A stretch of DNA of 64,000 nt from RGZA01 sp041917755. Lineage in GTDB: Bacteria > Pseudomonadota > Alphaproteobacteria > UBA9219 > RGZA01. Every line of letters begins with the position of its first letter. Position 1 is the stretch's first letter. The position numbers were made by a program, and so were the translations under genes. This document shows, piece after piece, positions 45,429 through 54,345 of this stretch. The notes under the pieces were generated by a model. The model ran no database searches. It saw only the letters and a program-made list of their open reading frames with translations, and was not told the origin of the DNA. Location of the stretch: assembly GCA_041917755.1 (NCBI GenBank), contig JAYRWY010000007.1, positions 62,001 to 126,000 on the forward strand, in the 5' to 3' direction.

Positions 45429-45911
45429 TTATTCTTCAAAAATTTTAACGAGCAGATCAAGCGAATTGGCGAGCATAATTTGTTCGCTTTCGGAATATGC
45501 GGCAATTTTTTCGCCAAGCCGGTTATGGAGCAAATGTGGCGAAGCGATGACGAATTTTTTTCCTTTGGCGGTGATACTGATAAACGTAGTGCGCCGGTCT
45601 TGCGTATCGCGAGCGCGCTTGACTAGTCCGCGCTCTTCCAGCCGGTCGATGACACCTACGAGGGTGCTGGCGCTTAGATGCACATTCTTGGAAAGCACAG
45701 AAAGCGTCAAGGTGCCGCGCTCGTGCAGTTCATACAGGCAGACAATCTGCGCGACGGTAATATCATAATGCTTTAGCAGGCGGCGTGAATGGGTATCCAT
45801 TTCCTTCATGATCCGGCGCAGCGCAAGTATGATGCGTTTGGCGTAAGGTTGGGCGTGTGAGGCGGTGCGTGCAGTTTTGCGCCTTAATTTGGTTTTTACC
45901 GACGGTTTCAT
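45429..45911 (-). CDS. MarR-family transcriptional regulator
   Basis: A 160-residue protein with a winged-helix MarR domain: helix-turn-helix TLSVLSKNVHLSASTLVGVIDRLEERGLV (split: LSVLSKNVHLSASTL), then the wing RARDTQDRRTTFISITAKG with the conserved D-x-R-R. The N-terminus is Lys/Arg-rich. MarR proteins are dimers that leave their operators on binding small phenolic or other ligands. The next gene on the same strand is GH15, then otsAB; two matching palindromes lie before them. So it most likely controls this trehalose/glucan unit. Confidence 0.88.
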   Translation of the reverse strand: MKPSVKTKLRRKTARTASHAQPYAKRIILALRRIMKEMDTHSRRLLKHYDITVAQIVCLYELHERGTLTLSVLSKNVHLSASTLVGVIDRLEERGLVKRARDTQDRRTTFISITAKGKKFVIASPHLLHNRLGEKIAAYSESEQIMLANSLDLLVKIFEE

Positions 45912-46117
45912 GTAAGTATCTCTGGATGCGCAGCGAAAACGTTTCGTGATGACGGCTGGTGATATACATCAGCAGTAGAGGGAAGGGTACAAAATTACAA
46001 TGCATAGGAAGGTAGTACCGGAGCTATGCCCAATCATGCTATCGGCGGATTTAGCATAGAAGATGGCCAGATGGTTATGGCCAAGCTGGCTTGTCATGCA
46101 TAACGTATTTGAAAAAA

Positions 46118-46192
46118 TGGTTGGGGTGCTAGGGATCGAACCTAGGAATGACGGAATCAAAATCCGTTGCCTTACCGCTTGGCTACACCCCA
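46118..46192 (-). tRNA. tRNA-Gln (anticodon UUG)
   Basis: On the minus strand the sequence begins TGGGGTGTAGCCAAGCGG and ends CACCCCA then A and CCA. The acceptor stem has seven pairs (TGGGGTG with CACCCCA); the anticodon stem CGGAT..TTCCG encloses TTG; the T-arm is CTAGGTTCGATCCCTAG. CCA is encoded in the gene. The discriminator base is A, where bacterial tRNA-Gln commonly has G. Confidence 0.95.
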
Positions 46193-46713
46193 TTACTCAT
46201 TTTTGCCATTCGCTCTGTGCTTGCGCACAACCGCTCGGGCAATTTAATTATGCCGTTCGCTCTGTGCTTGCGCACAACCGCTCGGGCAAGTTTTGTCTTC
46301 GGCGGGAAGAAAAAGAGACATCTTTGAACCACGCCTTTGCCCCGAACGCAAGATGTTCATGAAGCCTTAAGCGGTTTTTTTCGATTTGTTAAAGAAGTGA
46401 GCCACAGACGGGCACTTATCCGCATTGTTTTTCACAAGTTTATTGTAAACAAAGTGTGAATCCCCCGGCTCGCATCCCCGAAAAAACCCTGATTCTGCCT
46501 TGGGTAGCGGGCGGATAAGGGGGCGGATTTTACAATTCCACTTTCATCTTTTGCTAAGGCTTTATTGGATTTTTTTTAAGAACTTCTGCGCATAGTGCCT
46601 TCCACAACGCGCTTAACCATGAAGACTGCCCTTGGGACCAGATATCTCAAATGCAGGATAAAAATAACCAATCATTCATGGGAACGCGTTAGTCTTAAAA
46701 CCTTGGGAGAGCA
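46193..46713. other. 521-base intergenic region
   Basis: Between tRNA-Gln (minus) and the RcdA-like gene (plus). It holds the duplicated 38-base hairpin element at 46205-46289. The rest has AT-rich runs (for example 46558-46580), one of which probably holds the promoter for the downstream gene. A plus-strand frame across the tRNA is not credible. No CtrA box of the TTAA-N7-TTAA type was found. Confidence 0.5.
46205..46289. repeat. two direct copies of a 38-base hairpin element
   Basis: Copies at 46205-46242 and 46252-46289 differ at one base. Each contains GCTCTGTGCTTGCGCACA, in which TGTGC and GCACA form a hairpin, followed by ACCGCTCGGGCAA. A related element occurs downstream of rpmE at 49218-49239 with changed stem bases that keep pairing. 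This fits a REP-like extragenic family. Confidence 0.75.
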
Positions 46714-47184
46714 ATGATGAAGAAGTCTGTGATCAAGAACCCGATCGACCGCACGTTTGACGAGGGCGTAGCATTGACCCTTGAAGCGCGCAATTACATT
46801 GCCTTTCATGAACAATCCGACCGCAAGAGCCTTAATCTGCCTGATTGCCTGCATATCGGTTATCACCACACCCGCGTTTCTGCGCGCCTGATTCAAATTA
46901 TGACATGGTTGCTCGCTATGAAAGCTGTGAACAGCGGCGAGATTACCCGTGAACAATTCCAAGCCCCGGCGTTCGCGCTTGGTGGCGGCCCTGAATGCAC
47001 TGATGAAACTGGTCCCGATATGGAAGAGCTGCCACAAGGATTGCGCAGCCTTTTGGAGCGGACCCACAAATTGTATATGCGTGTGGCGCGTCTTGATGAA
47101 CAAGTTCGTGGCCAGCCTGCTCATGGCATTGATCCTGCCCATTTATCCAAGATGGGTGTGACCGCTTTGCAGGTTGCAAACTAA
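46714..47184 (+). CDS. rcdA: DUF1465/RcdA-family regulator of CtrA degradation
   Basis: A 156-residue helical protein matching DUF1465: RVSARLIQIMTWLLAMKAVNSGEIT and LPQGLRSLLERTHKLYMRVARLDEQV (given in parts). In Caulobacter RcdA is an adaptor for ClpXP that drives degradation of the cell-cycle regulator CtrA. The family is known from Alphaproteobacteria, so it marks the lineage. It has GGGAGAG upstream and is closed by a terminator. The next gene is a flagellin; CtrA governs flagellar genes in Caulobacter, so the neighbourhood is suggestive but not proof. Confidence 0.8.
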   Translation: MMKKSVIKNPIDRTFDEGVALTLEARNYIAFHEQSDRKSLNLPDCLHIGYHHTRVSARLIQIMTWLLAMKAVNSGEITREQFQAPAFALGGGPECTDETGPDMEELPQGLRSLLERTHKLYMRVARLDEQVRGQPAHGIDPAHLSKMGVTALQVAN

Positions 47185-47221
47185 ACCGTTTTTTATATCG
47201 CTAGGTTTTTTCTAAGTTACG

Positions 47222-47258
47222 CGCATGCTGGCAATGATTTGCCGGCATGTGTTTTTTT
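47222..47258 (+). terminator. intrinsic terminator after the RcdA-like gene
   Basis: CATGCTGGCAA and TTGCCGGCATG form an eleven-base stem with one G-U pair and a four-base loop, followed by GTGTTTTTTT. It lies about 40 bases after the stop codon. Confidence 0.8.
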
Positions 47259-47318
47259 GTAAGTATATTTGTTGATTATGGTTTTTATTTTTTAAGTTAT
47301 TTTGAAAAGGCATATCCC

Positions 47319-48140
47319 ATGGCTCTTAAAGACGTTTCACTGTCATCCAGTGCAAAAACTAATCTCTTTTCCATTCAAAATATTAGTAAAGGTCTGGAAA
47401 AGACCGAGAAGAACATTGCCACGGGCAAGAAGGTCAATTCTATTTTTGAAGGCGCCTCTGCCTTTTTGCAAAGCCAAGGTTTTCTGGACCGCGCCAGCGA
47501 TTTATCCAATGTAAAGGATGCAACATCGATTGCGTTGCAGACCATCAACATCTCGAATAGCGCGATTGACAGTGTATCCAAGCTGGTGGATCAGGCCAAA
47601 GGATTGACCACGGCCGCCTTGCAAACCCAAGACCCCACACAGCGCGCCGCCCTTGCGCAACAGTTTGATGATTTGCGCGGGCAGATTGACGGGATTGTAT
47701 CGGATGCCAAGTTGAATGGCCGCAATTTGATTGATGGCACGTCTGGCAGTTTGACGGTCAATTTCAATGAAAGCAGCACCAGTTCATTGACCATCAACAA
47801 TACCAACTTAACCTCCGCCGGATTGGGCGTGGCGGCATCGACCAATTCGTTTGCCAACAACAGTGATATTAATACGGCGATTAGCAACCTGACGACCGCG
47901 TCATCCACGCTGCGTACCACCGCGGCAAGTCTTGGCAGCAATGCAACCGTTATCCAGACGCGTCAGGATTTCACCAATGACCTTATCAATAATTTGCAGT
48001 CATCGTCCGATACGTTGACGTTGGCGGATTTGAACGAAGAAGGCGCCAATTTGCTGGCACAGCAGACGGCCTATTCGCTCAGTATCTCCGCGCTGAGTAT
48101 TTCCAACCAGCAGCAGCAGGCGATTATCAAGCTGTTCTAA
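47319..48140 (+). CDS. flagellin
   Basis: A 273-residue protein with the flagellin termini. The N-terminal coil is LKDVSLSSSAKTNLFSIQN... KTEKNIATGKKVNS... and the C-terminal coil ends ALSISNQQQQAIIKLF. The centre (about 150-210) is rich in Ser, Thr and Asn and short, so the D2/D3 domains are missing. The ATG at 47319 has AAAAGG upstream; a longer frame adds a hydrophobic tail that flagellin would not carry. No other flagellar gene lies in the window. It is convergent with the substrate-binding protein gene, sharing 4 bases at the stops. Confidence 0.82.
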   Translation: MALKDVSLSSSAKTNLFSIQNISKGLEKTEKNIATGKKVNSIFEGASAFLQSQGFLDRASDLSNVKDATSIALQTINISNSAIDSVSKLVDQAKGLTTAALQTQDPTQRAALAQQFDDLRGQIDGIVSDAKLNGRNLIDGTSGSLTVNFNESSTSSLTINNTNLTSAGLGVAASTNSFANNSDINTAISNLTTASSTLRTTAASLGSNATVIQTRQDFTNDLINNLQSSSDTLTLADLNEEGANLLAQQTAYSLSISALSISNQQQQAIIKLF

Positions 48141-49108
48141 TCCAGATTGGTTTTAATGAGCTGGCCGCGGATATCGACGGCGTTGCTGATCATTTTCTGC
48201 TCGCGCATGAAATCAGCGAAAGGCTGCATGATGTTGACGGCTGCTTCATCAAGTTTGACGCCCCAGTTGTGACGGAAGAATGCCTTGCGAATGGCTTCGA
48301 CCGGCATCTCCATTTCTTCGGCGGTGGTGGTAACGGCGGTGATTTCGTTAAACGGAATCCATGCTTTGGCTTCATCGACTACATTCATCAAGTCCACAAA
48401 AGCTTTGGCCTTTTGTGTTTTGAACGCATCGCGCACGACCAAAATGCTGTAGGCTTTGGCCTCGCCCTTGGGCAGGGGGCGCATATAACGGCTCAGCTCG
48501 CCAATTTCGATGTAGGGCGAATTAGCAGCCCAAGCATCGACGGTCTGGTTTTTTATGGCGGCGATGGCTTCGCGGATTGGCATTTCGGTTACCGCATAAT
48601 CATTGGGGTTCACGCCCACCACGGCCAATGATTTACGCAAATTATAATGATTGCTGCTGCCGATATTGACGATGATTTTGCGGTCGCGCATTTCTTCGAT
48701 GGTTTTAATCGTGCTTTCGGTGGGCAGCATGATTTCTTCGACATAGGTCGAGCTGACATTGGCGATAAAGATGGGAAGCTTTTCCGCTTTGCCGATAATG
48801 GCGGGCACAATATCGCTTTCAAATACGGCGTCGACCTGATCGTTTAACAGGGCCGCATTGGCTTCATCGCCATTGGCAAAATGGATGTATTCAACTTTGT
48901 AGCCATATTCGGAAAAGGCTTCTTCGAATTTCTGTTTTTTCTTCGCGACATAAAATGGCGCGTAGCTAACCGATTGGCCGATATGGCCAATGCGCACGGT
49001 GCGGATATCGACCACCACTACTTCCGGCTTTGGCCAGAATACCAGCGCGCTTAGCCCGATAACGAGGGAGAGGCCGGCGGTTACTACAATTTTTTCGAGC
49101 GTGTTCAT
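48137..49108 (-). CDS. ABC-type substrate-binding protein (NMT1/SsuA-like), no permease nearby
   Basis: A 323-residue protein. A membrane helix or signal at residues 6-25, then two alpha/beta lobes with the SsuA/ThiY-type layout: RIGHIGQSVSYAPFYVAKKK at the start of lobe 1, NDQVDAVFESDIVPAIIGKAE, and KTIEEMRDRKIIVNIGSSNHYNLRKSL for lobe 2. These proteins bind sulfonates, thiamine precursors or similar ligands. No ABC permease or ATPase gene lies beside it. The N-terminal segment lacks a clear cleavage site, so it may be membrane-anchored. Start 49108 chosen over 49150. Confidence 0.75.
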   Translation of the reverse strand: MNTLEKIVVTAGLSLVIGLSALVFWPKPEVVVVDIRTVRIGHIGQSVSYAPFYVAKKKQKFEEAFSEYGYKVEYIHFANGDEANAALLNDQVDAVFESDIVPAIIGKAEKLPIFIANVSSTYVEEIMLPTESTIKTIEEMRDRKIIVNIGSSNHYNLRKSLAVVGVNPNDYAVTEMPIREAIAAIKNQTVDAWAANSPYIEIGELSRYMRPLPKGEAKAYSILVVRDAFKTQKAKAFVDLMNVVDEAKAWIPFNEITAVTTTAEEMEMPVEAIRKAFFRHNWGVKLDEAAVNIMQPFADFMREQKMISNAVDIRGQLIKTNLD

Positions 49109-49170
49109 GGCAGGAAAGATTAAGGGGTTGTGCAGTGAAGGGGCAAGCATGAAACGCAGGCATAAAAAAA

Positions 49171-49192
49171 GCCGCCCTACTTATCGGGCGGC
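49171..49192 (-). terminator. intrinsic terminator downstream of rpmE
   Basis: GCCGCCC and GGGCGGC form a seven-base stem with an eight-base loop. Read on the minus strand, it is followed by a run of seven T. It lies about 60 bases after the rpmE stop. Confidence 0.75.
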
Positions 49193-49217
49193 CTTTTAAA
49201 ACTTATTATCTGTGACT

Positions 49218-49239
49218 GCTCTGCGCTACGCGCAACCGC
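49218..49239. repeat. single REP-like hairpin related to the 46205 element
   Basis: GCTCTGCGCTACGCGCAACCGC has the same flanks (GCTCTG and ACCGC) as the pair at 46205-46289, while the hairpin stem is changed from TGTGC/GCACA to TGCGC/GCGCA. Stem pairing is kept, so RNA or DNA hairpin shape may matter. Confidence 0.55.
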
Positions 49240-49252
49240 GACTACAGAATTA

Positions 49253-49561
49253 TTACTTCTTCTTTTTAGCGTCGGTCTTTTCAACCTTCTTTTCAGCTTT
49301 GTTCACTGAACCACTGACTTTTTCGCCTTCTTTATGGCCTTTAACATCCATAATGGCAGCAAAACGATTCTTGAACTTGTCGAGCTGACCGCCGCGACCG
49401 ATGAGCTTGGAGATACCGGTCCATGCTGGGTGGGTCTTTGGATCAATATCCAGGCGCATTACATCGCCAGCCTTGCCCCAAGTGGTGCGGGTTTCGAATT
49501 CGGTGCCATCGGTCATTACAACCTTGATGGTGTGATAATCGGGGTGAATTTTTTCTTTCAT
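49253..49561 (-). CDS. rpmE: 50S ribosomal protein L31 with charged tail
   Basis: A 102-residue L31: KIHPDYHTIKVVMTDGTEFETRTTWGKAG... LDIDPKTHPAWTG (given in parts). No zinc-binding Cys remain, so it is the Cys-free form. After about residue 72 there is a Lys/Glu-rich extension (AEKKVEKTDAKKKK) common in alphaproteobacterial L31. It stands alone on the minus strand and is divergent from rpoB across a 475-base region. Confidence 0.92.
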   Translation of the reverse strand: MKEKIHPDYHTIKVVMTDGTEFETRTTWGKAGDVMRLDIDPKTHPAWTGISKLIGRGGQLDKFKNRFAAIMDVKGHKEGEKVSGSVNKAEKKVEKTDAKKKK

Positions 49562-50036
49562 AAGCGTATTCCCTAGTTAAGGCGGCGTTTATAGGAAGTA
49601 AGGCGCGGTAACGCAAGGGCTAAATTCACCGGGTACGCATTTAACCCTTCTGGCGGCTTTGGCCAAGTAATCAACAAGTAATGACAGGTATTACTGGTGT
49701 AATGACAGTAATAAACTGTATTTATTGGTATTTGTTATGAAATTCGACGAATGCATCTTCATTAATTACTTTAAAGTCATGCAAAAAGGTGGGCTGGCAT
49801 GGGCCGCCACAGGAATTGCCCAAAAGCGGCTATCCAACTATTAAAAACTTGTAAATTGTCCTTGCGTGCCCCCCTAAAATATGCTGATTCACACCCGTGC
49901 ACACTTGCCGACAATAAAGATACCCGACGACACGCATCACTGATCAAAGGTGATAGGCCGCGTGCTTGGGTCGTTTTTGCTTTATCGCTCACTACGCAGA
50001 TGTGCCGCAAACACTTTGACCCTACAGGGAACCATT
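49562..50036. other. 475-base region between rpmE and rpoB
   Basis: Holds divergent promoters for rpmE and rpoB, but I cannot assign boxes confidently. A ten-base direct repeat GTAATGACAG occurs at 49678 and 49699, and GTAAT...ATTAC is an inverted repeat around it. A 35-codon frame at 49737-49844 lacks a ribosome binding site and is not called. The usual rplJ-rplL genes and their leader are absent here. Confidence 0.5.
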
Positions 50037-53000
50037 ATGGCCACGATACTCAAAACCAAAGACATTCTTCCCGATACAAACAGCTTCACAGGTCGTCAGC
50101 GCATCCGCAAAAGTTTCGGTCGCATCGCAGAAGTTGTGTCGATGCCAAACCTCATCGAGGTGCAGCGCCAATCCTATGAAGCATTCCTTCAGATGAACAC
50201 GCCAGTTGCAGATCGCACCGTGACCGGCCTGCAAGAAGTTTTCAAAAGTGTTTTCCCGATCAAAGATTTCGCAGAGCGCGCTGTTCTTGATTTCGTATCT
50301 TACGAACTTGAAGAACCAAAATATGACGTTGAAGAATGCCAACAACGCGGCATGACCTTTGCGGCGCCACTTCGTGTGACATTGCGCTTATCCGTATTTG
50401 ACGTGGATGAAACCACGGGTCTTCGCTCCATCAGAGACATCAAAGAACAAGATGTGTATATGGGCGATATGCCATTGATGACCAACAACGGTACGTTCGT
50501 TATCAACGGAACCGAACGCGTGATCGTATCCCAGATGCACCGTTCACCTGGCGTGTTCTTTGACCATGACAATGGCAAGACCCACGCATCGGGTAAGTTC
50601 CTGTTTGCTGCACGCGTTATTCCATACCGTGGTTCATGGCTCGATTTCGAATTCGACGCGAAAGACATTTTATATGTGCGCATCGATCGTCGTCGCAAAT
50701 TGCCAGTGACCACCTTGATGTACGCATTGGATGATGCGGATTCAGAAAAACTCCGCGCGCGCCGCGAAGCACAAGAAAAACCATTGGCTCCAGGTGAAGC
50801 CATCGGGATGAGCAAGGAAGAAATTCTCTCATCCATTTACGAAACCAAAACCTATGACCGTACCAAGACCGGTTGGAAGACCCGCTATGTGCCTGAAAAC
50901 TGGCGCGGCGTGAAGCTGACCCATGACCTTATCAACGCCAAGGGCGGTGAAGTGGTGATGGAAGCTGGCGCGAAGATTACTGCGCGCAAGGCCAAGCAAC
51001 TTGAAGAAGAAGGTCTGAAGGAAATTCTCATTCAGGCCGATCAACTTTTGGGTCAATACCTTGCCCAGGACGTGATTGATGTGAAGACCGGTCTCGTGTT
51101 GCACGAAGCCGGCGATGAAATCACCAAGGAAGTGATGGAAAACTTCACCGAGTTGAACACCAAGGAAATTCCTGTTCTGGCAATCGACCATGTGAATGTG
51201 GGCCCATATTTGCGCTCCACCATGATGGTTGATCGCAACTCCACCCGTGAAGAAGCGCTGATTGATATCTATCGCGTGATGCGCCCAGGTGAACCACCAA
51301 CCTTGGAATCAGCTGAAGCGCTGTTCCGTGGATTATTCTTTGATCTGGAACGCTATGACTTGTCCCCTGTGGGCCGCGTGAAAATCAATGGCCGCTTGAA
51401 TGTTCAAGCTGCGGATACCGTTCGCGTATTACGTAAGGCTGACATCATTCAAATCATCAAAATCCTGCACGAGCTGAAAGATGGCCGCGGCGAAGTGGAT
51501 GATATTGACCATTTGGGTAACCGCCGTGTTCGCTCGGTTGGTGAATTGATGGAAAACCAATACCGTGTTGGCTTGCTCCGTATGGAACGCGCCATCAAGG
51601 AACGTATGGGCAGCGTTGAAATCGACACTGTGATGCCATCCGACCTTGTGAATGCAAAACCAGCAGCGGCTGCGGTTCGTGAATTCTTCGGCTCATCGCA
51701 GCTGTCGCAATTTATGGATCAAACCAACCCGCTATCCGAAATTACCCATAAGCGCCGTCTATCGGCACTGGGACCTGGTGGTTTGACACGTGAACGCGCA
51801 GGCTTTGAAGTACGCGACGTTCATCCAACCCATTATGGCCGTATCTGCCCGATTGAAACACCGGAAGGCCCGAATATTGGTCTGATCAACTCCCTTGCAA
51901 CCTACGCACAGGTGAATGCTTACGGGTTTATTGAAACCCCGTACCGCCGCGTTGCCAAGAGCAAGGTGATGGACGAAGTCGTATATATGAGTGCGATGGA
52001 AGAAGGCCAGCACACCGTTGCGCAGGCCAATGCCCGCATTGATAGCACCGGCAAGTTTGTGGACGAGTTGATTTCCTGCCGGAAGGGCGGGGAATATATG
52101 ATGCTCCCTCCTGATCAAATCGAATTCATCGACGTAAGCCCCAAGCAGCTGGTTTCGGTTGCAGCGGCGCTTATTCCGTTCCTTGAAAACGATGACGCAA
52201 ACCGCGCGCTCATGGGCTCCAACATGCAACGTCAGGCTGTGCCGTTGTTGCAATCGGATGCACCATTGGTAGGTACCGGTATGGAAGGCACTGTTGCCCG
52301 TGATAGCGGCGTGACCGTGGTTGCCAAACGTGCAGGTATTGTTGACCAAGTGGATGCTACCCGTATCGTGGTGCGCGTCAGCGACGACAAGACTTCCAAG
52401 GCTGGTGGTCTGGGCGTTGATATTTACAATCTCCTCAAGTTCCAGCGTTCCAACCAAAACACCTGCATTACGCAGCGCCCATTGGTGCGCGTAGGCGATG
52501 TGGTAAAGGCCGGCGATATCATTGCCGACGGTCCATCCACTCAGCTTGGTGAATTGGCGCTTGGCCGTAACGTGCTCGTCGCGTTCATGCCATGGAATGG
52601 TTATAACTTCGAAGATAGTATTTTGATTTCTGAACGCATTGTGCGCGACGACGTATTCACCTCCATTCACATCGAAGAATTCGAAGTGATGGCGCGCGAT
52701 ACCAAGCTCGGCCAAGAAGAAATTACCCGCGATATTCCAAACGTAGGTGAAGAAGCGCTCAAGAACCTCGATGAAGCCGGTATCGTGTACATCGGCGCTG
52801 AAGTAAACCCCGGCGATATCCTCGTTGGTAAGGTCACACCAAAGGGTGAAAGCCCAATGACGCCGGAAGAAAAACTTCTACGCGCCATCTTTGGTGAAAA
52901 ATCAGCTGACGTTCGCGATAGCTCGTTGAAGGTTCCACCAGGTGTATCCGGAACCATCGTAGAAGTGCGTGTGTTTAACCGCCGCGGCGTTGATAAGGAT

Positions 53001-54338
53001 CAACGTGCAGTTGCGATTGAACGTGAAGAAATCACCCGTCTTGCAAAAGACCGTGACGATGAACGCGCTATTCTGGAACGTGGCTTCTTTGACCAATTGA
53101 AGCATCTTTTGATCGGCCAGAAATCGGTATCGGGTCCTAAGAACTTCCCAGCAGGCAAGGAAATTACCGAAGCATTGCTGGCCGATTATACCCATGGCCA
53201 ATGGCGTCAAATCGCGATCAAGGATGATAACGTTTCTGCCCAAATCGAAGCTGTATCCAAGAGCTTTGATGCAGCAATCGATGCCTTGAAGAAGCGTTTT
53301 GAAGACAAGGTTTCCAAGCTTCAACGCGGTGATGAATTGTCACCGGGCGTGATGAAGATGGTGAAGGTGTTTATTGCCGTGAAGCGTAAGCTTCAGCCCG
53401 GCGATAAGATGGCCGGTCGCCACGGAAATAAGGGTGTTATCTCCAAGATTAATCCGATTGAAGATATGCCATGCCTTGAAGATGGTACGCCAGTTGACGT
53501 GGTTCTGAACCCGCTAGGTGTGCCTTCACGTATGAACGTCGGTCAGATTCTTGAAACCCATTTGGGTTGGGCATCGGCCGGTATTGGTCGTCAAATCGGT
53601 GAAATGCTTGATGCGTATTATTACAAGCGCGGCGATTTGAAGGCGGTACGTGAACGTCTGCATCAAGTATACGGCGATGAAATCTATAACCGTGACATCA
53701 AGAAGATGGACGATGACCAGTTGATGTTGCTTGCTAACAACCTGCGTAAGGGTGTTCCATTCGCAACGCCGGTATTTGACGGTGCCCGCGAAGAAGACAT
53801 TGTTGGCATGCTCAAGCAAGCAGGTCTCGACAGCTCGGGTCAGGTTACCTTGACCGATGGTCGTACCGGTGAACCCTTCGACCGTAAGGTAACGGTGGGC
53901 TTCATCTACATCCTCAAGCTGCACCATTTGGTGGACGACAAAATCCATGCTCGTTCCATTGGTCCATACTCGCTTGTTACCCAGCAACCTCTTGGCGGTA
54001 AGGCCCACTTCGGTGGTCAGCGCTTCGGGGAAATGGAAGTCTGGGCACTTGAAGCGTATGGCGCGGCCTACACACTGCAAGAAATCCTCACCGTTAAGTC
54101 GGATGACGTTTCTGGCCGTACCAAGGTTTACGAAAGCATCATTCGCGGCGAAGACAACTTCGAAGCGGGTATCCCAGAATCCTTCAACGTATTGGTCAAG
54201 GAAATGCGTTCACTTGGCCTCAACGTGGAACTCACCCGCAAGGATCTGGTTGCCGAAGGCATTGCATTGGATGAAGCCAATGCAGCCGCCAACGACGATG
54301 CAGCAGGTAAGCCGATTGCATTGATTGGTAAGGAATAG
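50037..54338 (+). CDS. rpoB: DNA-directed RNA polymerase subunit beta
   Basis: A 1433-residue beta subunit with conserved blocks along its whole length. The rifampicin region around residues 551-590 reads GSSQLSQFMDQTNPLSEITHKRR and is of the sensitive type at Asp, His and Ser. Other blocks: ICPIETPEGPNIGLINSLA, NAFVAFMPWNGYNFEDSI-type (here VLVAFMPWNGYNFEDSI), KMAGRHGNKGVISK and KLHHLVDDKIHARSIGPYSLVTQQPLGGKA (split). Start 50037 has AGGGAA upstream; a longer frame from 49950 is not used. The C-terminus ends with an acidic-Ala tail. rpoC follows after 82 bases. The usual rplL upstream is missing. Confidence 0.97.
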   Translation: MATILKTKDILPDTNSFTGRQRIRKSFGRIAEVVSMPNLIEVQRQSYEAFLQMNTPVADRTVTGLQEVFKSVFPIKDFAERAVLDFVSYELEEPKYDVEECQQRGMTFAAPLRVTLRLSVFDVDETTGLRSIRDIKEQDVYMGDMPLMTNNGTFVINGTERVIVSQMHRSPGVFFDHDNGKTHASGKFLFAARVIPYRGSWLDFEFDAKDILYVRIDRRRKLPVTTLMYALDDADSEKLRARREAQEKPLAPGEAIGMSKEEILSSIYETKTYDRTKTGWKTRYVPENWRGVKLTHDLINAKGGEVVMEAGAKITARKAKQLEEEGLKEILIQADQLLGQYLAQDVIDVKTGLVLHEAGDEITKEVMENFTELNTKEIPVLAIDHVNVGPYLRSTMMVDRNSTREEALIDIYRVMRPGEPPTLESAEALFRGLFFDLERYDLSPVGRVKINGRLNVQAADTVRVLRKADIIQIIKILHELKDGRGEVDDIDHLGNRRVRSVGELMENQYRVGLLRMERAIKERMGSVEIDTVMPSDLVNAKPAAAAVREFFGSSQLSQFMDQTNPLSEITHKRRLSALGPGGLTRERAGFEVRDVHPTHYGRICPIETPEGPNIGLINSLATYAQVNAYGFIETPYRRVAKSKVMDEVVYMSAMEEGQHTVAQANARIDSTGKFVDELISCRKGGEYMMLPPDQIEFIDVSPKQLVSVAAALIPFLENDDANRALMGSNMQRQAVPLLQSDAPLVGTGMEGTVARDSGVTVVAKRAGIVDQVDATRIVVRVSDDKTSKAGGLGVDIYNLLKFQRSNQNTCITQRPLVRVGDVVKAGDIIADGPSTQLGELALGRNVLVAFMPWNGYNFEDSILISERIVRDDVFTSIHIEEFEVMARDTKLGQEEITRDIPNVGEEALKNLDEAGIVYIGAEVNPGDILVGKVTPKGESPMTPEEKLLRAIFGEKSADVRDSSLKVPPGVSGTIVEVRVFNRRGVDKDQRAVAIEREEITRLAKDRDDERAILERGFFDQLKHLLIGQKSVSGPKNFPAGKEITEALLADYTHGQWRQIAIKDDNVSAQIEAVSKSFDAAIDALKKRFEDKVSKLQRGDELSPGVMKMVKVFIAVKRKLQPGDKMAGRHGNKGVISKINPIEDMPCLEDGTPVDVVLNPLGVPSRMNVGQILETHLGWASAGIGRQIGEMLDAYYYKRGDLKAVRERLHQVYGDEIYNRDIKKMDDDQLMLLANNLRKGVPFATPVFDGAREEDIVGMLKQAGLDSSGQVTLTDGRTGEPFDRKVTVGFIYILKLHHLVDDKIHARSIGPYSLVTQQPLGGKAHFGGQRFGEMEVWALEAYGAAYTLQEILTVKSDDVSGRTKVYESIIRGEDNFEAGIPESFNVLVKEMRSLGLNVELTRKDLVAEGIALDEANAAANDDAAGKPIALIGKE

Positions 54339-54345
54339 CGAAATT

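Noticed and set aside
46063..46362. 99-codon plus-strand frame
   Set aside because: It crosses the tRNA-Gln gene and the hairpin repeats.
47224..47249. Sigma54 promoter before flagellin
   Set aside because: The GG and GC pairs are nine bases apart instead of ten, and the sequence is better explained as the terminator stem after the RcdA-like gene.
49737..49844. 35-codon frame upstream of rpoB
   Set aside because: No ribosome binding site, no family, and it lies in the probable promoter region.
51680..51800. Rifampicin-resistance change in rpoB
   Set aside because: The key Asp, His and Ser positions have sensitive-type residues; small differences from E. coli are at variable sites.
51759..52715. 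318-codon minus-strand frame inside rpoB
   Set aside because: It is antisense to conserved rpoB blocks and has no supporting signals.
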